Positions 17,289 to 23,296 of a stretch of 23,296 nucleotides of DNA are shown one piece after another. Positions within the stretch are counted from its first letter, which is position 1; each line of letters begins with the position of its first letter. The notes under the pieces were generated by a model. It searched no databases. It was not told the origin of the DNA and worked only from the letters and a program-made list of their open reading frames with translations. The translations under genes were made by a program, and so were the position numbers. The DNA lies in contig JAGRHW010000010.1 of assembly GCA_020444765.1 (NCBI GenBank), positions 1 to 23,296 of the forward strand, read 5' to 3'. This stretch comes from Gammaproteobacteria bacterium (GTDB lineage: Bacteria; Pseudomonadota; Gammaproteobacteria; Granulosicoccales; Granulosicoccaceae).

Positions 17289-17306
17289 GGGGCACAATCT
17301 GTGCTT
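17289..17306 (+). promoter_or_regulatory. Sigma-54 (RpoN) promoter for the DUF2802-pomAB-PilZ unit
   Basis: GGCAC with GG at 17291-17292 and TGC with GC at 17303-17304 are separated by exactly 10 nt. The -24 half matches GGCAC perfectly. The -12 half reads GTGCT against TTGCW, one mismatch. The expected start near 17316 leaves a leader of about 60 nt before the DUF2802 gene at 17378. The partial dyad GCACA/TGTGC overlaps the same bases, so a weak hairpin is the alternative reading. Confidence 0.62.
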
Positions 17307-17377
17307 TAGAAGAATGGTTGTTGGGTTTCGTCTGAATGAAACACTGAGCCAATTATAAAAATCGGAATATACGGATA

Positions 17378-17767
17378 ATGCCGGCACTAGAATTTACTGA
17401 CCAGATTTATATGATGACAGGGGCAATACTAGCTTGCCTTTTGCTGCTGGTTATCATTGCAATGGCCCGTGCCAATAAAGTGCTGCGTCAGCAGTTGCAC
17501 TATACAAAGGAACACAATGACAAATTACTGGGTCTGTTGCAGACGCTGACCGATAGAACCGATCAGCTGGCTGCGGAATACCGTCAGTTACAAACCGATC
17601 TGGCCCTGAAAGAGCTTTACAAGGGCGCGACCGACGAATACCTGCAGGCGATTAATGCAGCAAAATCCGGCGCGGATGCGGCGGAAATCGCTGACAGTTT
17701 CGGGATGATCAACAGTGAAGCGGAACTGATTGTTTCGATACACGGAGCCCATAAACAGGTCGCCTGA
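17378..17767 (+). CDS. DUF2802-family membrane protein
   Basis: This 129-residue protein has one membrane helix at about 12-31 (MMTGAILACLLLLVIIAMA). A predicted coiled coil spans about 34-80 with regular Leu spacing (VLRQQLHYTKEHNDKLLGLL). The C-terminal domain at about 86-125 matches the DUF2802 pattern (EYLQAINAAKSGADAAEIA, then SEAELIVSIHG). DUF2802 genes occur in pseudomonad chemotaxis loci near cheW; their function is unknown. The C-terminal part looks like a small helix-turn-helix-like fold, but that is inference. The gene lies downstream of a sigma-54 promoter and 139 nt before pomA, so a role in motor or stator function is likely but unproven. Confidence 0.75.
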   Translation: MPALEFTDQIYMMTGAILACLLLLVIIAMARANKVLRQQLHYTKEHNDKLLGLLQTLTDRTDQLAAEYRQLQTDLALKELYKGATDEYLQAINAAKSGADAAEIADSFGMINSEAELIVSIHGAHKQVA

Positions 17768-17820
17768 AACCGTATTCAAGGATCACAGTTACAGATCATG
17801 TAATAACAAGCAAAACGTCC

Positions 17821-17860
17821 GGCGCGGCTATGACGTGTCTCCAGGCAGAGACGAAGCGCC
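17821..17860 (+). repeat. Two-tier stem-loop before pomA
   Basis: An outer pair, GGCGC 17821-17825 with GCGCC 17856-17860, encloses an inner pair, GTCTC 17837-17841 with GAGAC 17848-17852. Both arms are perfect but short. It sits in the 139-nt gap between the DUF2802 gene and pomA, about 45 nt before the pomA start. It could be an mRNA processing or stabilising element. There is no T-run, so it is not a terminator. Confidence 0.3.
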
Positions 17861-17906
17861 CACCTTGACAAGGATGTAGTTTTTTCGGAATACAAGGGAG
17901 TCCGAA

Positions 17907-18674
17907 GTGGATATAGCCACGATTATTGGATTATTTGGCGGGATCGCCGTTATCATATCCGCGATTTTTCTCGGCGGAAGCGTAAACACTTTTTTCAATG
18001 TACCAAGTCTGGTGGTCGTCGTCGGAGGGACGATGATGGTGACGCTTTGCCAGATCTCCCTGGGACAGTTTCTTGGCTCATTCAAAGTGGCCATGCGTGC
18101 TTTCATGCACAAATCAACCAGCCCCGAAGTTCTTATCGAAGAGGCCATCGAGCTTGCCGATACCGCCCGCAAGGAGGGCATCCTCGCGCTGGAGAGCCGC
18201 GAAATCGGCGATCCGTTTCTGGATACCGGCATCAAACTGTGTATCGACGGTCACTCCAGCGAAGTCGTGACCAAAATGCTTTCCAAGGACATTAATCTCG
18301 AGCTCGACCGGCAAATGACGGGTATCACCATGTTCAAATCCGTCGCCGAAGCTTCGCCCGCGATGGGAATGATCGGTACGCTGATCGGTCTTGTGCAGAT
18401 GTTGTCGAATATGGATGATCCGAAAGCCATAGGTCCTGCTATGGCGGTCGCTCTGCTGACAACGCTTTACGGCGCTATTATCGCTAACGCCATCGCCTTG
18501 CCGATTGCCGCCAAACTAAAGGCGGTCAGCGCGACCGAGCGGCTCAACAAGCTGTTGATACTGGAATCGATTTCCGGCATCCAGGAGGGCACCAATCCGC
18601 GTGTGCTGCGGCAATTACTGACCACCTATCTGCCGGAAAAACAGCGCGAAGCCATGCTTGAGAAGAAAGACTAA
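17907..18674 (+). CDS. pomA: PomA, sodium-type flagellar stator subunit A
   Basis: PomA is the four-helix stator subunit whose cytoplasmic loop drives FliG. The 255 residues begin at GTG 17907 with AAGGGAG at 17894-17900. Membrane segments lie at about 4-25, 30-50, 150-168 and 178-205. The large cytoplasmic loop between helices 2 and 3 contains FMHKSTSPEVLIEEAIELAD. From memory the sequence closely follows Vibrio PomA (SPAMGMIGTLIGLVQMLSN, then MDDPKAIGPAMAVALLTTLYG). Thr158 and Thr186, both implicated in sodium flow in Vibrio PomA, fall at exactly the same numbers here. E. coli MotA lacks these. pomB follows after 20 nt. It is clearly PomA type rather than MotA or MotC type. Confidence 0.94.
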   Translation: MDIATIIGLFGGIAVIISAIFLGGSVNTFFNVPSLVVVVGGTMMVTLCQISLGQFLGSFKVAMRAFMHKSTSPEVLIEEAIELADTARKEGILALESREIGDPFLDTGIKLCIDGHSSEVVTKMLSKDINLELDRQMTGITMFKSVAEASPAMGMIGTLIGLVQMLSNMDDPKAIGPAMAVALLTTLYGAIIANAIALPIAAKLKAVSATERLNKLLILESISGIQEGTNPRVLRQLLTTYLPEKQREAMLEKKD

Positions 18675-18694
18675 CAATCGGGGTCGGACAAGGA

Positions 18695-19579
18695 ATGTCA
18701 GAGGAAATGGAAGAGTGTGAAGAGTGCGAATCCGGCGCACCTGCCTGGATGGCGACGTTTGCGGACCTGATGTCGTTGTTGATGTGCTTTTTTGTCTTGT
18801 TGCTTTCCTTTTCTGAAATGGACATACAAAAATACAAGCAGGTCGCCGGCTCCATGAAGTTTGCGTTTGGCGTACAAAAGAAAATCAAGGTCGAAGAAAT
18901 ACCCAAAGGGACGAGTATCATCGCCCAGGAGTTCAGTCCCGGACGACCCGATCCTACGCCGATAAAGGTTATCAATCAGCACACCATCGATGACTTCAGC
19001 AATACGCTTGAGACCATGAATGCCATGATTCGCGAAGAAGTACAGAACCTTGCCAAAGTGATGGTTGAAACCCTCAGCGACGAAATCAATTCCGGGGCGC
19101 TCGATCTGGTAATGGAAGCGGACTCGATCCGGGTACGGATTCGTGAAAGCGATTCGTTTCCGAGTGGCAGTGCGGCTTTACAGCGGCAGTTCTTCCCGAT
19201 TCTCGGCCGCATTGCAAAAGTTCTGGAAAAAGCCGAGGGCAGGATCATCGTCGCGGGGCATACCGACAATGTACCCATTTCGACTGGCTATTATCCGTCG
19301 AACTGGGTGTTGTCCGCGGCACGCGCTGCCAATGTGGTGCATCATCTTGCAGAAGATCGCAAGGCTGACCCTACCCGTATGGAAATACGGGCTTATGCCG
19401 ATACACAGCCGATTGCCCCGAATGACAGTGTCGAGAATCGGGCCAAAAACCGGCGTGTTGAAATAATCATCAATTACGATGAATATCCGACACAGCCTTA
19501 TGAATTGGAAGATTTGTTGCCGGAAGAAACAAGCGATGCTGATAAAGACGCCGCACAAGAGCAGGAGCCGAGTCAATGA
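18695..19579 (+). CDS. pomB: PomB, sodium-type flagellar stator subunit B
   Basis: PomB is the ion-carrying stator subunit that anchors to peptidoglycan. The 294 residues start with an acidic, two-Cys tail. One membrane helix follows with the ion-binding Asp24 and Cys31 (WMATFADLMSLLMCFFVLLL), identical in position to Vibrio PomB. Conserved plug and linker text follows (IPKGTSIIAQEFSPGRPDPTP). The periplasmic OmpA-like domain is at about 185-275 (AGHTDNVPIS, SNWVLSAARAANVV, ENRAKNRRVEI). ATG 18695 abuts AAGGA; ATG 18707 is an alternative. The stop overlaps the PilZ start by 4 nt. Sodium as the coupling ion is inferred from these residues. Confidence 0.95.
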   Translation: MSEEMEECEECESGAPAWMATFADLMSLLMCFFVLLLSFSEMDIQKYKQVAGSMKFAFGVQKKIKVEEIPKGTSIIAQEFSPGRPDPTPIKVINQHTIDDFSNTLETMNAMIREEVQNLAKVMVETLSDEINSGALDLVMEADSIRVRIRESDSFPSGSAALQRQFFPILGRIAKVLEKAEGRIIVAGHTDNVPISTGYYPSNWVLSAARAANVVHHLAEDRKADPTRMEIRAYADTQPIAPNDSVENRAKNRRVEIIINYDEYPTQPYELEDLLPEETSDADKDAAQEQEPSQ

Positions 19580-20148
19580 TAAACAGTGTGAAAAACAGGC
19601 GTGGTGCGTTCCGTATCCTTGAAGAGGTATCGCTCAGTGTGACTGTTTTGCCGAAGACTGAAGACGGCGATATCGACAGGGAGTTTGAGTCCCGCCGCGC
19701 AGATTTCGGTATCATGACTCACCTCAAATACGGCGCTGAAAAATACCTGCCGGAAATGCGGATTATTGAGCGCAAGTATCCGGAAATTTCAGCGTATCTT
19801 AAGTTTCTGGAAAAACAGATCGAGTATGTCTCCGCATGTATCGGCGATACCGACGAAGTGGACGACGACAGCGAGAAACAGGTGGTCGATCTGTCGGCGA
19901 CCGGTATCCGTTTTGAAACGGGCAACCGGGTGGAAGTTGGTGATCCCCTTGAAATTACCCTTGTTCTGTATCCGGACAGATCACGGATGCTGGTCAGGTG
20001 TAAGGCCAATCGGGTCCAATCCACCGGTGATGGGCGGGTTACCGTTTCTGCCGAATTCACCCGGCTCCACGAAGAAGATCAGGAAGCGCTGATCAAGCAT
20101 CTCTACAAACGCCAGATTGACAGCCTGAGCCGGGAAGACGAAGAGTAA
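19576..20148 (+). CDS. PilZ-domain protein with a helical insert, coupled to pomB
   Basis: This 190-residue soluble protein has both c-di-GMP-binding motifs of PilZ domains: RxxxR as RGAFR at 9-13 and DxSxxG as DLSATG at 105-110. The rest of the beta-barrel follows at about 111-162 (PLEITLVLYPD, VTVSAEFTRL), then a C-terminal helix at about 164-182. Between the first strand and DLSATG lies an insert (about 25-100) that reads as long helices (GAEKYLPEMRIIERKYPEI, AYLKFLEKQIEYV), ending in an acidic stretch. Xanthomonas XCC6012, as I recall it, has comparable helices but lost c-di-GMP binding; here the motifs remain. ATGA overlap with pomB implies coupled synthesis. A YcgR-like stator brake is the natural guess. 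Confidence 0.88.
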   Translation: MINSVKNRRGAFRILEEVSLSVTVLPKTEDGDIDREFESRRADFGIMTHLKYGAEKYLPEMRIIERKYPEISAYLKFLEKQIEYVSACIGDTDEVDDDSEKQVVDLSATGIRFETGNRVEVGDPLEITLVLYPDRSRMLVRCKANRVQSTGDGRVTVSAEFTRLHEEDQEALIKHLYKRQIDSLSREDEE

Positions 20149-20166
20149 ACTACCCGCTGCCGCGGT

Positions 20167-20481
20167 TCAGGCATCCTTGCGCATGTGCACCAGGTCGAAC
20201 AGTGTAAAAAAACGTCCGTCCCGCAAATAACCTGCAATAATCGTCGGCTTGAGGCTGATCGCATAACCCCGTTCATCCCACTCTTCGACCCATTCGATCG
20301 GTAAGTTGTCGAACTGGTGTTCGGTGGTGATGCTGCCATCGGCAGATACGGACATATGGGTTTCGTCGTTTTCCAGGTCCCGGAATGCCGGTATGAATCC
20401 CTGACTGAATTCTGAAAGATTGATGTTTGCTAGTGTTTCACTGAAGCTTTTGGCGTGTTCAGCCAATGCGGAATTAAGCAT
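20167..20481 (-). CDS. Unrecognised small protein, probable late flagellar gene
   Basis: I do not recognise this 104-residue protein. It has no signal peptide or membrane helix. The first 25 residues are helical and polar (MLNSALAEHAKSFSETLANI). The middle reads as beta strands (THMSVSADGSITTEHQF). The end is rich in aromatics and mixed charge (PIEWVEEWDERGYAISLKP, then TIIAGYLRDGRFFTLFDLV). The ribosome-binding site is fair (AAGGGACGG). It follows fliT on the same strand after a 153-nt gap that contains a sigma-28-like -10 element. Its 3' end lies 18 nt from the convergent PilZ gene. Coding is likely given its length, context and a protein-like composition. No function is assigned. Confidence 0.7.
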   Translation of the reverse strand: MLNSALAEHAKSFSETLANINLSEFSQGFIPAFRDLENDETHMSVSADGSITTEHQFDNLPIEWVEEWDERGYAISLKPTIIAGYLRDGRFFTLFDLVHMRKDA

Positions 20482-20556
20482 GAGAACCGTCCCTTTCTTA
20501 TAATTATTGTCAGACGTCGTGATTTTTTCTGACTGAATATTCCTTGTTGTAAAAGC

Positions 20557-20581
20557 TTATCGGCAGGTGTTGGAAATTTTG
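20557..20581 (-). promoter_or_regulatory. Sigma-28 (FliA)-like promoter before the unrecognised gene
   Basis: On the minus strand, GCCGATAA (plus-strand 20557-20564) is a perfect sigma-28 -10 element. CAAAATTT (20574-20581) resembles the -35 TAAAGTTT, but the gap is 9 nt rather than the usual 11. The distance to the ATG is about 75 nt. The same 8-mer occurs by chance inside fliH (4079-4086) and flhF (about 16700), so the -10 alone is not proof. Intergenic position and a partial -35 favour it here. Confidence 0.42.
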
Positions 20582-20634
20582 CCTGATCCGGTTTGCCGTT
20601 TTGCAACAGTGTTCAGATTTTGTAGCGTTATCTG

Positions 20635-20958
20635 TTAGCGGATATTCTGATTCTGCATATATTGCAGGCAACCGCTTTTCTGTGAAGTAAATCCGCGTAC
20701 CGCCTCGGCCGCGACACGCCTGGCTTCCATCGTCAGCGCCATCACCTGGCGATCGATGTCGGAAATAGCCTTGACCAGTTGCTTGCCTTCTTCCGATAGC
20801 GGTGCTTGTATTGTTGATAACTGACTGACCAGCACCATACGGTCCTGGTCCTTGATTTCCACCTGCTGCCACTGCTCGTCCTGGACATTCTGCAGCAGGG
20901 TTTGCATAACGTTATGCAGTTCGTGCAGTATTTGATCAGGGTTTTGAGGGGTCTGCAT
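20635..20958 (-). CDS. fliT: FliT-like flagellar chaperone
   Basis: FliT is the export chaperone for the cap protein FliD and can modulate flagellar transcription in enterics. The protein is about 107 residues from ATG 20958; TTG 20967 would add three residues and overlap the fliS stop. It is all helical, with Leu/Gln-rich segments (ILHELHNVMQTLLQNVQ, then DQDRMVLVSQLSTIQ) and a C-terminal helix (DIDRQVMALTMEARRVAAE). FliT is poorly conserved. The call rests on size, helical character and its place directly after fliS in a fliD-fliS-fliT order. Confidence 0.72.
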   Translation of the reverse strand: MQTPQNPDQILHELHNVMQTLLQNVQDEQWQQVEIKDQDRMVLVSQLSTIQAPLSEEGKQLVKAISDIDRQVMALTMEARRVAAEAVRGFTSQKSGCLQYMQNQNIR

Positions 20959-20963
20959 AATGG

Positions 20964-21359
20964 TCAACCGCGTCTTTGTGATGCCGGGATTGAATTCCAG
21001 GCTTCGAGCAGATCACCAAGCAGTCCGGACACCTCATCAAGCTTCTCAGGTTTGTTCTCCATGCTTGATAGCAAGACGGTGCGTGTCATGTAGTCATAGA
21101 GATTATGCAGGTTGTTGGCGATCTCGCCGCCTTCTTCCATATCCAGACTGGATTGAAGTTCAGTGAGGATAGCAATCGTTTTGCCGAGTAATTTAGCTTT
21201 GCCGGCAAAGTCCCTGCGTTCCATCATTCCGCGTGCAACAGCGATGCTGTCGATGGCGCCTTGCATTAACATGGACGTGAGGTGATGAGGTGATGCACCT
21301 TCGATAGCAGAGAATCGGTCAACCTGCTGATAGGCATTGGCGCCGGAGTAGCTGTTCAT
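20964..21359 (-). CDS. fliS: FliS, flagellin export chaperone
   Basis: FliS binds the flagellin C-terminus and prevents early polymerisation. The protein has about 131 residues from ATG 21359 and begins MNSYSGANAYQQVDRFSAIE. The family signature ASPHHLTSMLMQGAIDSI follows, then the helical body (KAKLLGKTIAILTELQSSLD, NLYDYMTRTVL). I chose ATG 21359 because AAGGA lies 5 nt upstream; ATG 21365 abuts the same Shine-Dalgarno. It lies 13 nt after fliD on the same strand and overlaps the possible TTG start of fliT. Its client flagellin is encoded at the right edge of the window. Confidence 0.95.
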   Translation of the reverse strand: MNSYSGANAYQQVDRFSAIEGASPHHLTSMLMQGAIDSIAVARGMMERRDFAGKAKLLGKTIAILTELQSSLDMEEGGEIANNLHNLYDYMTRTVLLSSMENKPEKLDEVSGLLGDLLEAWNSIPASQRRG

Positions 21360-21372
21360 AGTCATCCTTTTA

Positions 21373-22656
21373 TTAACTGCTGCTGAGCGAAGACAACTGG
21401 CTGGTCATGTAGTCGCTGCTTGCCTGCAGCTGCGCAACCATTTCGTCCATCGCCGTGAATTGCGCCCGGTAGCGTGCCTCTATCTGTTCCAGGCGGTATT
21501 CGAAGCGCTCGATCTGATCGTTGATCGTACTGGTCCGGTTATCCAGACCCTCTGTGCGATTGTCGATCAGGCCACCGGCCTGGGTGTAAGTCGATATGGT
21601 GTCTTTGATACGCTGGGCAAAACCGGTTTCCTGCGTAGTAAAAGCGGCAACGTAATTCTCCAGATCAGTGCTCGATATCTCTTCGAACTTGTCTTCATCA
21701 AGAGAGAGAACGCCTTCCTTGTCAAATGTGAAACCGAGGTCATAGGCTGAGAGTGTTGAGCCGTCAGCCGTTTCAACCGTGGTAAAAAACTCCTGACGAA
21801 GTTTTGAAATTATGCTGCGGGGCAGGGAGTCACCCTGCAGGGTGTTTTCCGACAAGGTGCTTATATTAGAGCTGATTTCGTTAAACTTGCTGACAAATTC
21901 ATCCAGACTTGCACGCAGATTTTCCATGTCGCGGCTGGTGCTGAGCTTGCCGGATCCAACGTCTTTTAATTCCAGGGTAACGCCTGGTATGACATCGGTG
22001 ACTGTATTGGACGAGGAGGTTGTCAGAAAACCATCGACCTCGAAAGTGGCATCGACCGCGGCGGTCAATTCACTGAACATGGCCGGCGCAGTAATAGCAT
22101 TGGCGGTACCGCCGTCCTTGGCGGTCAGGACCAGCCTGCTGCCACCGTCGACATTGATGATGCTGGCGCTGATCGATGTATTGCCTGCAGCATCATTGAT
22201 CGCATCGCGCAGGTGCTTCAATGAGTCCGCGCCGGCTTCCAGCGTGACATCGAAGGATTCGCTGCCTGAGCTGAAGGAATACGTACCTGCGCCAACCGAG
22301 GCGCTGCTATCGGTAAATGAATCCGATGCCAGACGATGATTCTGCGCCAGCGAAAGAACATTGATATCGTGTTGCTCAGCAATCGTTCCGGAGGTCGAGG
22401 TTGCGGTAAAGATTTCCTCGTTGCTGGTGGTCGCGACGAATTCACCGAATTTACTTGTATCGCCAAGCGTGGTGGCTATGTCCTGCAAGGCGGACAACTG
22501 GCTTTTGAGCTGGCCGAAGGCGCTCAGCTGTACACTGATCGTCTGTTTCTTGCTCTCGTAGGTGTCCAGCGGAGCCCGTTCAGCTTCCATAAGGCTGGTG
22601 ATGAGTGACTCTACGTCGATTCCGGAGCCGACACCTGCTGATGTAATCGCTGCCAT
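21373..22656 (-). CDS. fliD: FliD, filament cap protein
   Basis: FliD caps the growing filament and folds each flagellin into place; in polar flagellates it may also bind host mucin. The 427 residues begin with the conserved N-terminal region (GVGSGIDVESLITSLMEAE), continue with helical and beta-rich central domains (SLAQNHRLASDS, SASIINVDGGSRLVLTAKDG), and end with a long helical C-terminus (FEYRLEQIEARYRAQFTAMD, SDYMTSQLSSLSSS). The length is normal. ATG 22656 has AGGA about 10 nt upstream. flaG lies 51 nt upstream on the same strand, and I find no promoter in that gap. Confidence 0.96.
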   Translation of the reverse strand: MAAITSAGVGSGIDVESLITSLMEAERAPLDTYESKKQTISVQLSAFGQLKSQLSALQDIATTLGDTSKFGEFVATTSNEEIFTATSTSGTIAEQHDINVLSLAQNHRLASDSFTDSSASVGAGTYSFSSGSESFDVTLEAGADSLKHLRDAINDAAGNTSISASIINVDGGSRLVLTAKDGGTANAITAPAMFSELTAAVDATFEVDGFLTTSSSNTVTDVIPGVTLELKDVGSGKLSTSRDMENLRASLDEFVSKFNEISSNISTLSENTLQGDSLPRSIISKLRQEFFTTVETADGSTLSAYDLGFTFDKEGVLSLDEDKFEEISSTDLENYVAAFTTQETGFAQRIKDTISTYTQAGGLIDNRTEGLDNRTSTINDQIERFEYRLEQIEARYRAQFTAMDEMVAQLQASSDYMTSQLSSLSSS

Positions 22657-22707
22657 TTAAACCAGTTCCTATTAACTTCCGTTGTTGCCTGAGTCAACCG
22701 GTGGTCG

Positions 22708-23112
22708 TCAGACGTCCAGTTCTATCCATTGACCCGGATGCTGATTCAGGGTCTCGCCGTTGTTTTTGATCATCCTGGCGATTTGCATAAATTCTTCGCT
22801 GGGAATTTGCCTGACCAGCTCGCCGTTATCCCGCTGTATCATCTTGATGACGGTATGTCCCGTATCGTCGTCGATTTCGAATTTCAGATGAGGAGGTTTC
22901 TTCTCGCCGATGTCGTTGAGTGCCGAAACATAGGCCTCGAGTTCCGCGCGATCCGGTTCGTTTTCAGTCGAATCTTTTGCGAGCTTTTCGCTTTCGGCGG
23001 ACGGTTTGACGGCAGTTTCCGTCAGCTGTTGACGGCTCCGTTGATCCTGGTATTCCGAAGAGCTGACGTTGCCTACTGCATGTATGGAACCAATCGCATC
23101 AAGATTCGACAT
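22708..23112 (-). CDS. flaG: FlaG-family filament-length protein
   Basis: FlaG proteins lie between flagellin and fliD in polar flagellates and affect filament length; the mechanism is not known. The 134 residues have a variable N-terminus with Ser, Gln and Glu-rich stretches. The conserved FlaG domain is at about 72-130 (LKFEIDDDTGHTVIKMIQRD, then RQIPSEEFMQIARMIK). ATG 23112 has GGGAG 7 nt upstream. The gene follows the flagellin terminator, so it needs readthrough or its own promoter. Confidence 0.9.
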   Translation of the reverse strand: MSNLDAIGSIHAVGNVSSSEYQDQRSRQQLTETAVKPSAESEKLAKDSTENEPDRAELEAYVSALNDIGEKKPPHLKFEIDDDTGHTVIKMIQRDNGELVRQIPSEEFMQIARMIKNNGETLNQHPGQWIELDV

Positions 23113-23143
23113 CCTTGTTCTCCCAGTCTATCGGGGTAAAACT

Positions 23144-23167
23144 CCCCGGGTCATTCCGGACCCGGGG
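23144..23167 (-). terminator. Intrinsic terminator after flagellin
   Basis: Perfect 9-bp GC-rich stem, CCCCGGGTC 23144-23152 and GACCCGGGG 23159-23167, with a 6-nt loop. On the minus strand it is followed by AGTTTT (plus-strand 23138-23143). It starts 16 nt past the flagellin stop. It would end most flagellin transcripts before flaG. On the plus strand there is only a short GTTT after the stem, so it acts mainly leftward. Confidence 0.8.
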
Positions 23168-23183
23168 TTTGCTCTAGTGTGGC

Positions 23184-23296
23184 TTAACCGAGCAGGCTGA
23201 GTACGTTTTGCGGTGCCTGGTTGGCTTGTGCAACCATGGCCGTACCGGCTTGCTGGAGTATCTGCGCACGTGTCAGATTTGCAGTTTCAACCGCGA
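23184..23296 (-). CDS. fliC: Flagellin, C-terminal end only
   Basis: The last 36 residues of flagellin are seen on the minus strand; the rest lies outside the window. The segment reads [20 protein letters not shown], then [16 protein letters not shown] and TAA at 23186-23184. This is the typical D0 C-terminal helix with the [10 protein letters not shown] ending. It forms the inner core of the filament and is the region bound by FliS. It is followed by a strong terminator and then flaG, fliD and fliS, a standard polar-flagellum order. Whether more flagellin genes lie upstream cannot be told. Confidence 0.93.
   Translation of the reverse strand, partial: AVETANLTRAQILQQAGTAMVAQANQAPQNVLSLLG

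Noticed and set aside
17844..17857. GG-N10-GC sigma-54-like spacing before pomA
   Set aside because: Spacing is right and GGCA is present, but the -12 half reads AAGC rather than TTGC. It is much weaker than the site at 17289-17306.
17865..17893. TTGACA upstream of pomA as a sigma-70 promoter
   Set aside because: No good -10 lies at 17 nt, and the implied start near 17900 would cut off the AAGGGAG ribosome-binding site at 17894-17900.
20149..20166. Possible shared terminator between the convergent PilZ gene and the unrecognised gene
   Set aside because: Only a 4-bp CCGC/GCGG stem is present and no T-run on either strand.
20510..20872. 120-codon minus-strand frame overlapping fliT and the gap after it
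   Set aside because: It overlaps fliT out of phase. The fliT frame has helical chaperone-like text, lies directly after fliS, and has a better start context.
1..23296. CRISPR arrays, tRNA or rRNA genes, insertion sequences, phage genes
   Set aside because: None seen by reading both strands. The window is filled by flagellar genes with short gaps, and no transposase, integrase or spaced direct repeats were found.

Overview
The window is one continuous flagellar locus from a polarly flagellated gammaproteobacterium. FleQ, FlhF, a polar-type fliE-to-flhF gene order and a PomA/PomB-type stator all point that way. The exact genus cannot be read from the sequence. The PomAB type suggests a sodium-driven motor, and hence a marine, saline or alkaline habitat; this is inference. 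Every gene has a recognisable role except one 104-residue reading frame.

Layout. At 1-563 is the 3' end of fleQ, the sigma-54-dependent master activator. A 384-nt gap follows, with a hairpin and a good sigma-54 promoter (about 861-877). Then a long rightward gene train: fliE, fliF, fliG, fliH, fliI, fliJ, fliK, fliL, fliM, fliN, fliO, fliP, fliQ, fliR, flhB, flhA, flhF (948-17254). It encodes the MS-ring, switch, export ATPase complex, hook-length ruler, export gate and polar-placement GTPase. After a second good sigma-54 promoter (about 17289-17306) comes a smaller rightward unit: a DUF2802 membrane protein, pomA, pomB and a PilZ-domain gene (17378-20148). The remaining genes run leftward from the right edge: flagellin C-terminus, terminator, flaG, fliD, fliS, fliT and the unrecognised gene (23296-20167). 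They converge on the PilZ gene.

How it works together. FleQ with sigma-54 probably switches on the basal-body and export genes and the stator unit. The leftward genes supply filament, cap and chaperones. The PilZ gene overlaps pomB by four bases, and its product keeps both c-di-GMP-binding motifs, so it is a good candidate for a second-messenger brake on the stator.

What stands out: (1) FliM lacks the N-terminal EIDALL-type CheY-binding peptide; (2) flhG, fliA and the che genes that usually follow flhF are absent, and flhF is followed directly by the DUF2802-pomAB-PilZ unit; (3) fleS and fleR, usual between fleQ and fliE, are also absent; (4) the PilZ protein carries a helical insert of about 75-80 residues inside the PilZ fold; (5) a small unrecognised gene has a perfect sigma-28 -10 element upstream. 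Together, (1), (2) and (4) suggest, without proving it, a motor controlled more at the stator by c-di-GMP than at the switch by CheY.
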